DNA of 64,000 nucleotides from Candidatus Sysuiplasma jiujiangense (GTDB lineage Archaea > Thermoplasmatota > Thermoplasmata > Sysuiplasmatales > Sysuiplasmataceae). Location: contig JAHEAD010000007.1 in the NCBI GenBank assembly GCA_019721075.1, forward strand, positions 1-64,000, read 5' to 3'. The notes under the pieces are model-generated. The model did not search any database. It was given only the letters and a program-made list of their open reading frames with translations, and was not told where the DNA came from. The position numbers were made by a program, and so were the translations under genes. Positions 17,641-26,561 of this stretch are shown in pieces; position 1 is the stretch's first letter, and every line of letters starts with the position of its first letter.

Positions 17641-17788
17641 CGTTGGAAGGGTAGTGGAAACAAGTCTTGGAGATTATGGGGGCATCAAAGTGACAGTTGA
17701 CAGAAAAGGACCTGAAAAGGTGTTGAGAAGCATTGAGACGCAGCTTAATGCCGATATGAATTTACCGGAAGAATGCCACACTGCCTGA
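17618..17788 (+). CDS. Possible 56-codon ORF, unrecognised
   Basis: A TTG-started frame overlapping the hairpin gives a protein-like sequence (QSIIVGRVVETSLGDYGG, then DRKGPEKVLRSIETQLN). The composition is plausible for a real protein, but there is no clear ribosome site, promoter or family. It may be the tail of a decayed gene. Confidence 0.2.
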   Translation: MTPRQSIIVGRVVETSLGDYGGIKVTVDRKGPEKVLRSIETQLNADMNLPEECHTA

Positions 17789-18015
17789 AGATAACTGTGA
17801 GATTCTCAGAGTGAACGTTTGAATCTGCACGCATGAGGATGAGACAGCGTGGACTTTCGGCTTTTACTTCCTTTGATTATGGGAGTTTTCCCATGACCAA
17901 ACAGGTATTCATGCAGGTCCCTTGCCTGCCTCCTGGCAAGTATTGCTCTCACATTCTCTGAGAGTACACAGGATCTGCAGGAAGAATTGCAGTATATGTT
18001 CAATGGATCAGGTGT

Positions 18016-19749
18016 TCATCTGAACAATGCTGTCCTGGCAAGATCGATCACTTCGTCGCCTCTTCCGCTCAGAACGGCCTTTGCCATGTATAGCGTGAAT
18101 CCCCTGATCTCCTCATAATGTATGCCCGGCGGTATGATGAGTTCGTTCCTGTTGACAGCAACGTCCACGAGGGCAGGACCATCATGTTTCAGCGCCTGGG
18201 AAATCGCCGGCTCAACCTCCTCGGGCTTTTCGGCCTTAAATCCGGGTATACCCGCTGCCTCTGCCACCTTCGCAAAATCAGGATTGACAAGATCTGTCCC
18301 GTACGGAATAATACCTGCGCCTTTCATCTCCAGCTCCACAAAGTCAAGCGCGCTGTTGTTGAACACGACGACCTTCACAGGCAGTTTGTGCTGGCGGAGC
18401 GTCATCAGCTCGCCCATGAGCATTGAAAGACCGCCGTCGCCTGAGAGCGAAATCACCTGTCGTCCCGGAAAAGCCGCCTGTGCCCCGATTGCAACCGGAA
18501 GCGCGCCTGCCATCGATCCATGCGAGAATGAGCCTATCAGCCTTCTCTTCCCGTTCATTGTGAGATAACGGGCCGCCCAGAGCGTAGGTGTTCCGACGTC
18601 GCAGACGAATATTGCATCCTCCGCCGCCAGTCTGTCGACTGTCCTTGCGGCATACTGCGGATGCACTGGCGTCTTCCCTTTCTTTCCGGTGGCGAGTGAA
18701 TCGAGATCCGCCCTTGTCTTTCTGTAATGGTCGAGAGAGGTTTTCAGGTGTCCGTCCGCATCTGTCTTCTGCTTCAGATACGGCTTGAGCGCAATGAGCG
18801 TTGTCTTTACATCTCCGAGCAGCCCGAGATCAACCCTTGTTCTCCTGCCTATCTGCTCTCCGCGAATGTCCACCTGTATGACTTTCGCATGCTGGGGGTA
18901 GAACTGGCGGTAAGGGAAGTCTGTCCCGAGCATGAGCAGCGCATCGGAATTCATCATTGCGTAATAACCGGAAGCGAAGCCGAGAAATCCCGTCATGCCC
19001 ACATCGTAGGGGTTGTCATGCTCTATGAATTCCTTGCCGCGCAGTGCATGCACTATCGGAGCCTGCAGTATGCCCGCAGTTTCAATAAGTTCCGTGTGGA
19101 CGCCCTCACATCCGGCTCCGCCCAATATAGTCACCTTTGAAGCGCTGTTCAGGATATCGGCCGCATTTCTCACAGCATCTTCCGGCGGCCGGGCAGAGGG
19201 CTGCTCCGTTCTGACTGCAACAGCGGGCGCTTCATCTGAAAGGTCCATCAGTGAAATGTCGCCGGGAAGGACCACTACGGAGACGCAGCGTTCGGTGATC
19301 GAGGTGCGCATCGCAACCTCCAGTATGTCCGGCATCTGCTCCGGCCTCGACACAAGTTCGCAGTAGCGGGCGCATTCTCTGAACAGCAGCTCCGGGTGGG
19401 TCTCCTGGAAATACCTGCTTCCTATCTCCCTGCTGGGAATATGGGAAGCAATGGCAAGCACGGAAGCACGGCTGCGATAACAGTCGTAAAGACCGTTTAT
19501 CAGGTGCATGTTGCCGGGGCCGCAGCTGCCGGCGCAGACTGAAAGGTTTCCCGTCAGCTGTGCCTCTGCACCGGCCGCAAAAGCGGCACTTTCCTCATGC
19601 CGTACACCGAACCATTCAATTTCTCCGGATCGTCTGTGTATGGCATCTGCTATGCCGTTAAGTGAGTCTCCCACAATGCCGTAGATCCTCTTCACACCCG
19701 AGGAGATGAGTGCATCTATCAGGAAGTCGGCGACATTCTGCCTGGCCAT
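18016..19749 (-). CDS. poxB: Pyruvate:quinone oxidoreductase (PoxB-like, thiamine-diphosphate enzyme)
   Basis: A 577-residue protein of the thiamine-diphosphate enzyme family closest in layout to PoxB, which oxidises pyruvate to acetate and CO2 and passes electrons through FAD to membrane quinone. The catalytic Glu is in HEESAAFAAG (Glu 52). GSCGPGNMHLINGLYDC follows near 95. The ThDP/Mg motif GDGGLSMLMGEL starts near 433 and closes with FNNSALD near 461. Length is close to E. coli PoxB (572). Acetolactate synthase and oxalyl-CoA decarboxylase share the fold, but the overall motif spelling (RYFQETHP, GVRHEESA, FNNSALDFVELEMK) points to PoxB. A TATA-like GATATAAG at 19780-19787 lies about 33 bases upstream of the ATG. 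The gene is monocistronic. PoxB is mainly a bacterial enzyme, so acquisition by transfer is possible. Confidence 0.88.
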   Translation of the reverse strand: MARQNVADFLIDALISSGVKRIYGIVGDSLNGIADAIHRRSGEIEWFGVRHEESAAFAAGAEAQLTGNLSVCAGSCGPGNMHLINGLYDCYRSRASVLAIASHIPSREIGSRYFQETHPELLFRECARYCELVSRPEQMPDILEVAMRTSITERCVSVVVLPGDISLMDLSDEAPAVAVRTEQPSARPPEDAVRNAADILNSASKVTILGGAGCEGVHTELIETAGILQAPIVHALRGKEFIEHDNPYDVGMTGFLGFASGYYAMMNSDALLMLGTDFPYRQFYPQHAKVIQVDIRGEQIGRRTRVDLGLLGDVKTTLIALKPYLKQKTDADGHLKTSLDHYRKTRADLDSLATGKKGKTPVHPQYAARTVDRLAAEDAIFVCDVGTPTLWAARYLTMNGKRRLIGSFSHGSMAGALPVAIGAQAAFPGRQVISLSGDGGLSMLMGELMTLRQHKLPVKVVVFNNSALDFVELEMKGAGIIPYGTDLVNPDFAKVAEAAGIPGFKAEKPEEVEPAISQALKHDGPALVDVAVNRNELIIPPGIHYEEIRGFTLYMAKAVLSGRGDEVIDLARTALFR

Positions 19750-20156
19750 ATTAATCTCCGGGGGACGATGGAGTGCATCTTATATCACTGTGACGAAAAT
19801 ACAGACCATGCAAAATACGGAAAGGAGCGCCGGGAAAAGGAAATCCAGAGTCAGCCAGGCCACTCAATTCATGTGCTTGCGGATATATCTGTTATTATGC
19901 ATTATGCAAAAAAATCCGCCACTCTCCGGTGATGTATGCTGATAGCTTGTTTTTCAGTCGGGCAAAATTCTCTACAGGAAAGGAATGCGATTAGGAAAAT
20001 GTGACAACATTCCGCAAAATCCAAATTCATTTGATAAGGAATAAGTGCAGTGAAATTTACATGCAGCGACCGGACTGCCTCCTATGAATGTTTCCGGCTC
20101 CTGCCCAATCCGGCGTGAATCCGCGCTTCTGCAGCTGCTGCCTGCAACCCGGGCTA
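19750..20156. other. Intergenic region between divergent poxB-like and ABC-transporter genes
   Basis: It carries the leftward promoter of the poxB-like gene near 19780 and the rightward promoter of the ABC operon at its right end. A 78-codon + frame (19706-19942) overlaps poxB and is not supported. Nothing else is seen. Confidence 0.4.
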
Positions 20157-20165
20157 TTCTTATAT
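20157..20165 (+). promoter_or_regulatory. TATA-like box of the ABC exporter operon
   Basis: TTCTTATAT at 20157-20165 lies about 27 bases before a GTG at 20188. This fits a leaderless start at that GTG and argues against the ATG at 20164, which would lie inside the TATA box. Confidence 0.5.
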
Positions 20166-20187
20166 GACGGTATGCTTCGGGCTATCC

Positions 20188-21120
20188 GTGACCAGTGAAG
20201 CGCTCCGGGCTGTCGGACTCAGGAAGACATACCATCCTCGCGGTGCATCTGCCGTTGAGGCGCTCAAAGGGGTATCCATGACACTCCAGAAGGGAGAACG
20301 GATAGCCATCCTCGGCCGTAATGGCGCAGGAAAGACCACTTTCCTGCGCATCTGCTCAACCCTCCTCCTGCCGACATCGGGTACGCTGGAAATCTTCGGT
20401 AGCGATGTGGTGGTCCACCCGGAGCAGGTCCGGCCGCTCATTGCAATTGTCCCGCAGGAGGGCAAACCTTTCTACCATCTGACACCCCGCGAGCAGATAT
20501 ACGCCTACCTGAGGGCCCGCGGGATAGACAGGGAACAGGCGAAGGCCAGGGTGGCGGAGGCCCTTGGTCAGATGGAACTGGATTCAGTGGCTGACAGATT
20601 GTCAGTCACGCTCTCCGGAGGGCAGAAGCAGCGGGTCATGGTGGCAACTGTCATAGCCACCAAGGCGCCGCTTCTTTTCCTGGACGAGCCGACGATAGGC
20701 ATGGATCCGTTCGCGAGAAGAAAAGTATGGGATTCACTGCGCAGCCTGACGCTGCAGGGTTCCACGATTTTGCTGACTACACACTACCTTGACGAGGCTG
20801 AAGAACTCTCGCAGCGTCTCTACGTCATCGAGGGCGGGCGCGTTCTTATCGAGGGCACCGCCTCCTCCATCAAACAGCAGGTCGGGGGGACGCTGAAGGT
20901 GTCGGTCGCCAACGGCAAGGCGATAAGGGAGCAGCTTTCGACATTCGGTGAAATCGTTCCGGACGGGTTAACGATACATCTAATCACCAGCCCTGAGCGG
21001 ATAAACGAAGTAATGGCCCTGGCTCTGCATAACGGCCTTTCCGCGACGGTGGGACCGGTGACGCTCGAAGAAGCATTCCTCAGGATCGTGGGACGATCAA
21101 TCGATGCAGGGGAGGAGTGA
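20188..21120 (+). CDS. ABC exporter ATP-binding protein (ABC-2 type)
   Basis: About 310 residues. ATPase motifs are complete: Walker A GRNGAGKTT, Q-loop IVPQEGKPF, signature VTLSGGQKQR, Walker B LLFLDEPTIGMDP, and H-loop TTHYLDEAEE. The C-terminal 90 residues form the extension usual for drug/polysaccharide ABC-2 exporters of the DrrA/NatA type. The GTG at 20188 is preferred over ATG 20164 because of the TATA spacing. The stop overlaps a GGAGGAGTGA sequence that serves as ribosome site for the next gene. Together with the two following permeases it forms a membrane exporter; substrate unknown. Confidence 0.9.
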   Translation: MTSEALRAVGLRKTYHPRGASAVEALKGVSMTLQKGERIAILGRNGAGKTTFLRICSTLLLPTSGTLEIFGSDVVVHPEQVRPLIAIVPQEGKPFYHLTPREQIYAYLRARGIDREQAKARVAEALGQMELDSVADRLSVTLSGGQKQRVMVATVIATKAPLLFLDEPTIGMDPFARRKVWDSLRSLTLQGSTILLTTHYLDEAEELSQRLYVIEGGRVLIEGTASSIKQQVGGTLKVSVANGKAIREQLSTFGEIVPDGLTIHLITSPERINEVMALALHNGLSATVGPVTLEEAFLRIVGRSIDAGEE

Positions 21121-21130
21121 GGGATTGCCT

Positions 21131-21871
21131 ATGGGTATGATGTGGACCGGCATGAGCAGCTTCATGGCAACGGAGATCCGTGTCCAGCTCCATGAGTGGT
21201 TTGCCGTCGTTACCGGCTCACTTGTGCAGGTGGCACTGCTCGTCTTTGTCTGGGTATGGGCTCCGGGCCTTCTTTCATTTGCACTCATCGGTTCACTGTC
21301 ATATTCCATGTTTCTCGTCGGGCAGCGTGTCCTCAACGAGGCCGCCTATATACGTGTTGACCACAAGCTGAACGAGCTCTACCATGCCAGTCCGCTGTCC
21401 CCCGAGTCGTACTTCCTCGGCATGTCCCTGGGCATACTGATTGCCTACCTGCCTCCGGTAATACTCCTCTTCGCATTTCTGGAGATACTGCATCCGATGA
21501 ATCCTCTTTCCGTACTCGCGCTCATTCTTTCGCTCCTGTCGGTATGGGCCTTTTCCTCCGCACTGGGCTACAGCATTTCGACCAGGTTCAAGGACATGAA
21601 GACCATATGGCCCTACTCGAGCCTGCTCACCAACATGTTCGGCATACTCCCGCCTGTCTTCTATCCGCTTCGGTACTTCGAGGCCTCCCTGCGCACTGTC
21701 GCACTGCTCATACCGACCAGTTCCTCCGTTGCGCTGGTGGAAAATGCTGCCGGCATGGCGGCGCTCACGGGCCTGGAGGTACTCACTGCTGCAATTTCTC
21801 TTGCGCTTGAGGCCACTGCTTTTCTCGCCTTCGGCATCTACATGGCAAGGCGCACGGCAAGGGAGGCATGA
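21131..21871 (+). CDS. ABC-2 exporter permease, first subunit
   Basis: About 246 residues with six hydrophobic segments (for example LVQVALLVFVWVWA, SYFLGMSLGILIAYLPPVIL, ALILSLLSVWAFSSALGYS). The pattern IWPYSSLLTNMFGILPPVFYP is typical of ABC-2 permeases. ATG 21131 is chosen because GGAGGAGTGAGG ends about 9 bases upstream; an earlier ATG at 21104 lies inside the ATPase gene. It probably pairs with the next permease as a heterodimer. Confidence 0.85.
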   Translation: MGMMWTGMSSFMATEIRVQLHEWFAVVTGSLVQVALLVFVWVWAPGLLSFALIGSLSYSMFLVGQRVLNEAAYIRVDHKLNELYHASPLSPESYFLGMSLGILIAYLPPVILLFAFLEILHPMNPLSVLALILSLLSVWAFSSALGYSISTRFKDMKTIWPYSSLLTNMFGILPPVFYPLRYFEASLRTVALLIPTSSSVALVENAAGMAALTGLEVLTAAISLALEATAFLAFGIYMARRTAREA

Positions 21872-21875
21872 ACAC

Positions 21876-22649
21876 ATGAAAGGTGACGGGAGTGACGGGA
21901 TGGCGACAGCCGGAACACGCAGAGGGAAGATATTTCCTGCCTTCGCGCTTGTTGGCTGGCGATGGATTGCACGCAATCCCATCGCCGTTGCTGTGCCGGT
22001 GCTTCTGCCGTTCTTCTTCCTTTACTTCCTGCATCTGATATCGCAGCCGAAATACTTTCCGCTCGAGGTTGCAGGCGCCATGCTCTTCACGACACAGAAC
22101 ATAGGAAGCTGGTGCCTCAGCGATGCCGCTGAAATGCGCCTCGAGATGAAACTGCAGGAATTGTTCACAGCCTCCCCTCTTGACCGCATCCGTTATCTCT
22201 TCGGCATTGCATTCTCAAACCTCATACCTGCGGCGCCGGCTCTTGTCGTATTAGGCATACTGCTCTCGTTTGTGACGCACGTTTCGCCGGAGGCCTGGCT
22301 GGTTCTCGTGGCTTCCATCTTCGCAGTGTGGATACTCTATTCGGCTGTCGGCCTTGCCCTGGCAAGCCGTGTCAGGAGCCAGATGGAGGTCTGGCCTGTC
22401 GGCAGTCTTGTTTTCACATTCCTCGGCATCTTCTCTCCGCTTTACTATCCTCTTTCAGTGCTGCCTCCCGCATGGCAGGTTGCGGCGCACTTCCTTCCGG
22501 CCACTTATGCCGCCCTCCTGGTCCAGGGGGCGCTCGGTTTCACCAGCGTGACAGTCGGCGGCATGCTGCTGAACGCGGCGCTGCTTGTCATTTCTACTCT
22601 CGCCGGTCTTGTCATTGTCCTCCGCCTTTATACCTGGCGCGAACGCTGA
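21876..22649 (+). CDS. ABC-2 exporter permease, second subunit
   Basis: About 257 residues, starting at ATG 21876, four bases after the stop of the first permease. An open frame extends upstream to 21729 but overlaps the other permease and is not needed. Six hydrophobic segments are visible, with VWPVGSLVFTFLGIFSPLYYP matching the first permease's IWPYSSLLTNMFGILPPVFYP. The two subunits are therefore paralogues. The N terminus carries a polar 20-residue tail before the first membrane segment. Confidence 0.85.
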   Translation: MKGDGSDGMATAGTRRGKIFPAFALVGWRWIARNPIAVAVPVLLPFFFLYFLHLISQPKYFPLEVAGAMLFTTQNIGSWCLSDAAEMRLEMKLQELFTASPLDRIRYLFGIAFSNLIPAAPALVVLGILLSFVTHVSPEAWLVLVASIFAVWILYSAVGLALASRVRSQMEVWPVGSLVFTFLGIFSPLYYPLSVLPPAWQVAAHFLPATYAALLVQGALGFTSVTVGGMLLNAALLVISTLAGLVIVLRLYTWRER

Positions 22650-22937
22650 ACATACCCCGGAACAAACGGCAGAAGAAAGGCACATGGCTTCCGGACAGGG
22701 TGCATCAGGACTTCATTACGCTGCCCTGGAACGGTTTAAAGGGATACAGGCAATTTGCACTTGAGAAAGAGGGCAGGCCCAGCAAGCGGATTACAATGAC
22801 GGCACTCATGGCCCTCAGGAGGGTCCGGGAAGCGGCCTGATCACGCAAAGTCCCGCGGGCATCCGGACCGTGTGGATTGGAGGAACCGTGCCTCGGATGA
22901 AGCGAACGAAACACATGGGGGGAAGCGCAAAGCAGTG
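22650..22937 (+). other. Region after ABC operon with a possible gene-tail remnant
   Basis: One frame (about 22660-22840) reads LPWNGLKGYRQFALEKE then RITMTALMALRRVREAA and stop. It looks like the C terminus of a protein but has no start of its own and no family that I recognise. It may be a remnant. Confidence 0.2.
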
Positions 22938-22990
22938 CGAAAATCGCACGCAGCCAAACCATCCGTTCAGACATGTTCCTGCTTTCTCCC
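22938..22990. repeat. 53-bp dispersed repeat, copy A
   Basis: Matches 27927-27979 in the same orientation with 8 differences (about 85% identity), starting with CGAAAATCGCAC and ending with TTTCTCCC/TTTCTGCC. The two copies flank the thermopsin-like and Nudix-like genes. Confidence 0.7.
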
Positions 22991-23134
22991 TGCTTTGAAT
23001 GGCAACACCACCGGCAGGAACCTGTTGTGCAATTACAGACCGGTTAAGCATTAAGTCAGGATTTCTGGACATAATCATAAAATTGCAAGGAAAGTTGAAA
23101 TATCGAGTTGGAGATTCTATCCGAGGGGAAGTAA

Positions 23135-25525
23135 GTGAAACCTCTGTTGTCAGTGTTTTGTGTTGCATTGCTGCTGGTCGCATTCGGTACTGCGTTGGGC
23201 ACGGTCCACACCGGGCCGGATAAAGCGTTTACCGGTAAAAGTGCGGCAGCGCCATTGAATTCGGCTCTTCCCCTGCAGCCGCGGAGCACGGATCAAAGGG
23301 CGGCAAATATTCTGAATGAATTGAGATCCAGGCATGTTCCTGTTAATTATGCTCTCCTGCCCAATTTCAATGCCAGGGTCTCGATTACAAAGGGAACGGT
23401 TTCTCCCCTTTACACCTCTTCTCCGGCTCCGATGGGGATCGGTGATTTCGGCCTGATTAACACAAGCTCAGGCATTGTTGGTTATAACACCACGACTTCG
23501 AGCATAGAAGGAACCATAGCATTCAAAGGGCTCCAGCCCTTTTATCTGCTGAATGATGCGCCTCAGACGGTCACTGTTCAGCTCAATGCTGTACTGGACA
23601 ATGTAACCCTGTTCGGTGTTCCTGCGTACAGCTTCTGGACACAGAATGTCTTTTTTTACTCGCAGAGAACGCACACGCTGACCTTCCTTGACAACATATG
23701 GAACTTTTCGAGCCCTGCCTTTGATTTCACGCAGAACAGTCTGTACAAACACAACGGAACCATAGTAGCACCTGTGTTTTATTTTGATGTGGGACCAACG
23801 ATAAGCGTTGGCTATCCTTTCACCGTCAATCTCTATCTGAACTCCACCGTGCTTCAGGACAGGACGGCCGTGTTCTTCAACTACTCCATCTCTTCCCCTA
23901 CCCTGCATTCCACGAAAAGCGGATCTTATGACGAGGTGCTTTTCAATTCAACTTCCCCCGGTATTTCCACGCCAACAATGCCGGCACCCTATCTGATTAG
24001 CGGCACCACAGTCACGCCGACCGGGTATCTGCTCTATGATGCCGAGCTCATGATAGGCGGACCCGGAGGCGGCAGCACAACATCAATTTACAGCATAAAT
24101 GGCACAATGCGGCTGCAGTACCTGAATTCAACAACCGGAGTCTACAACAATGTGCAGTCCGCATTTGACTTCGGGACGGACACCGGTGAGACATCCGAGG
24201 GTGTTGCAGTCTACTGGACTCAAAATGCAGTGGCCCACCTGACAGCAGGGCCGTCCCTGCTCTACGGTATGTGGAATTTGTCCTCTGGCTCACAGGCCGG
24301 AGCGGACATCATGATAAGCGGCACTGTCAGTCCGTCCAATGCATTTCTCTTTGTGAGCGGCGGAAGCTCATTCAACAACACATCGGCCGCATGGGCGCCT
24401 GTGCTTCCGAACGGCATGTTCAACTTCAGCCTCCCTCAGGGAGTGTATTCCGGTGCGGTCCTGATGAGCAACTATGAGCCGGAGTACAATTTGCAGATGG
24501 GACCGGATATGACTGTAATGCTCACGGCCAACGCCTCGGAGGGAGTGTATACACCCCTGTTTGCATTTAACAATATGCAGCTTGCGAACCTTTCCAGCAG
24601 CGGCAATGGCACTATGAAGAGCCCGTACAATATCACTGCGACTGTGATAAACCCGATAAACCAGCTGTTCGGCGAACTGAATGACTTCTTCTTCCCGGTA
24701 TTCCCTGGAGTAATGCTGGTCAACACATCATCCTATGCAGTGCTGATGGGCCTGCCCTCCTTCTATATACAGTATCCGGTTTCACAGCAGTTTGCACTCG
24801 AATTCTTCGGATTCCCGATATGGAATTACATGCCTTTTGAGACGTACGGCGCTTCGAATGTGAGCATAGTCGGATCGCCATTCATTAGCGGCTGGTACCC
24901 AGTGTTCCTGTACGGTTTCCCTCTTGCGAATCTCATCGTATGGAACTCAAGCAGCGTGCTCATCGCCGGAAACTACTTCTCAAGCATGGGCAGTTCAGCG
25001 CTGATATTCAACAGCACCGATGTGCTTGTATGGGGCAATGTATTTGCAGAAAACAGCCTCGCGGGTATTTCGGTTACTCACCCGACCCGTTACTTCGAAT
25101 TCGAGCTGGCACCCATATATCCTGCCACGGTTCCGACCGGTCTCAGCGTCTTCTCATCCGGCGATACAATTTACAACAATGCGTTCATTGTCGATCTTCC
25201 GGCGATCAGCCCCGACTTCAACATATACACATTCGCCGGCGCGACTTATATGGACGCATGGAATGTGTCATTCCAGCTTGTCAAGAATGCAATGCCGTAC
25301 ACGTTCAATGGAATTGCAATTCCGCCAGTGAGTATTACGGGCGGCTCATACCTGGGCGGTAACTTCTGGTACAACTATCACCCGCGCAGCACACTGAAAC
25401 TTCCATTCAACGACAACGGCTGGATCGCGAACGGAGGGGACTATGTCCCGCTTGTCCTTGGAAGTTCCCAGTCAAGCAGCTACAACAGTGTCCTTCAGCC
25501 GCTTGATCCTGGCATCAGCGCATAG
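23135..25525 (+). CDS. Secreted thermopsin-like (peptidase family A5) protein
   Basis: A 796-residue exported protein. It starts at GTG 23135 with GAGGGGA about 7 bases upstream. Residues 1-25 are a signal peptide (PLLSVFCVALLLVAFGTALG). The thermopsin family core follows: APMGIGDFGL near 90, then TTTSSIEGT, LNAVLDNVTLFGV, SFWTQNV and NIWNFSS. Further family landmarks are MIGGPGGGSTTS and DFGTDTGETSEGV near 310-355. The C-terminal half shows a parallel beta-helix-like pattern of short N/S-rich repeats. Thermopsins are acid proteases active outside the cell at low pH. No C-terminal membrane anchor is visible, unlike the S53 protein in this region. It is a paralogue of the 1300-residue protein at 31512-35414. 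A GC hairpin follows the stop. Confidence 0.85.
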   Translation: MKPLLSVFCVALLLVAFGTALGTVHTGPDKAFTGKSAAAPLNSALPLQPRSTDQRAANILNELRSRHVPVNYALLPNFNARVSITKGTVSPLYTSSPAPMGIGDFGLINTSSGIVGYNTTTSSIEGTIAFKGLQPFYLLNDAPQTVTVQLNAVLDNVTLFGVPAYSFWTQNVFFYSQRTHTLTFLDNIWNFSSPAFDFTQNSLYKHNGTIVAPVFYFDVGPTISVGYPFTVNLYLNSTVLQDRTAVFFNYSISSPTLHSTKSGSYDEVLFNSTSPGISTPTMPAPYLISGTTVTPTGYLLYDAELMIGGPGGGSTTSIYSINGTMRLQYLNSTTGVYNNVQSAFDFGTDTGETSEGVAVYWTQNAVAHLTAGPSLLYGMWNLSSGSQAGADIMISGTVSPSNAFLFVSGGSSFNNTSAAWAPVLPNGMFNFSLPQGVYSGAVLMSNYEPEYNLQMGPDMTVMLTANASEGVYTPLFAFNNMQLANLSSSGNGTMKSPYNITATVINPINQLFGELNDFFFPVFPGVMLVNTSSYAVLMGLPSFYIQYPVSQQFALEFFGFPIWNYMPFETYGASNVSIVGSPFISGWYPVFLYGFPLANLIVWNSSSVLIAGNYFSSMGSSALIFNSTDVLVWGNVFAENSLAGISVTHPTRYFEFELAPIYPATVPTGLSVFSSGDTIYNNAFIVDLPAISPDFNIYTFAGATYMDAWNVSFQLVKNAMPYTFNGIAIPPVSITGGSYLGGNFWYNYHPRSTLKLPFNDNGWIANGGDYVPLVLGSSQSSSYNSVLQPLDPGISA

Positions 25526-25534
25526 GGAAGCGTT

Positions 25535-25552
25535 GCCGGCCATTAAACCGGC
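25535..25552. terminator. GC-rich hairpin after the thermopsin-like gene
   Basis: GCCGG (25535-25539) pairs with CCGGC (25548-25552) around an A/T loop, ten bases after the stop codon. There is no T-run. Confidence 0.35.
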
Positions 25553-26561
25553 CCGGCTGCGGCAATACAGTTTACGACTGTGAAATCGGCACTTGTTCAT
25601 GCGACCTTGAAATACCGGACTCGAAGCCGCCGAAACAGCACTTCCAGTGCAGATAAACCGCTCAATCATATCTGAAGAAGGATGCGAGTGTCACAACGAA
25701 CACAGTGGGTGCAGGCATACACAGGATACTGTTTTTCAGGTGAAAAGATCGTTGCTGCCGAAATCCGATGCCCCCGGTGCCTGCAGCAATGGGCGCCCGA
25801 AACGCGATGACCAGATAGCAGATGTAAATTAACATGGCGGCCAAATGTGCTCCCTTGAGATTTCTTCCCTGCCTCCTCTGCCGTCGCTGGCAATCCCTGA
25901 ACCGTTGGATGGTATCGGGCTCAAGCCTCAGTATCCCGGCGTGCCTGAAGCATGCACGTGTTCGCATCATGGTTATGAAAATGGTTGAACAGGGATGCTT
26001 GAATGAACACCATCGATGCTATGGAGGCGAATCGGTTATCCCTGATTGCTTACTGTAGAGTGCCTGCAGGTGCTCCGAGCTTGCAGGATTGTATATCCGG
26101 TTGCCCTTTGTGGGAGAACAGGGCCTTAAACTGTCTGTGATCTGCCACTCTATATTTCTCATGGGCGCGGTAACAGCTGTCTGTCCCCAGATCACTCTTA
26201 ACTGCGCCGTGATCACGCAAAACCGGAACTGTCTTGGCAATGGGGATTATCGCGATCGTTTGTAGACACCATTTTCCAGGCCAGTGTAAGAACATTGTCC
26301 ATGTTGTCTTCAGGCACTTCCCCGGCTCCGTGTATGCCAGCTGACGCAGGAAAAAGGCTCAGTCTCATTGTCCCATGCAACGATCGTTCGCAAATTGCGA
26401 TGGTGATGCAGGAACAGGTAATTCCGCACGGCGCTTCATTCACTGGAAAACCGTGTTCATCTGCCTATTGACAGCTTCGTTTTGCCGGAACACCGCTGTT
26501 CTCCATTGTCTGCCTGCAGCCCGAGTCGTGTTACGATCCTGGCATTTCATCTGATCCACCC
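25553..26561. other. About 1 kb with no supportable gene
   Basis: Many short frames on both strands, none longer than 102 codons, and none with a family signature, promoter or ribosome site. Frame changes suggest decayed sequence. No RNA gene was recognised. Confidence 0.4.

Noticed and set aside
22328-22840. A 170-codon + frame across the second permease
   Set aside because: Most of it lies inside the well-supported permease gene in another frame. Only the last 60 residues lie outside and these match no known family.
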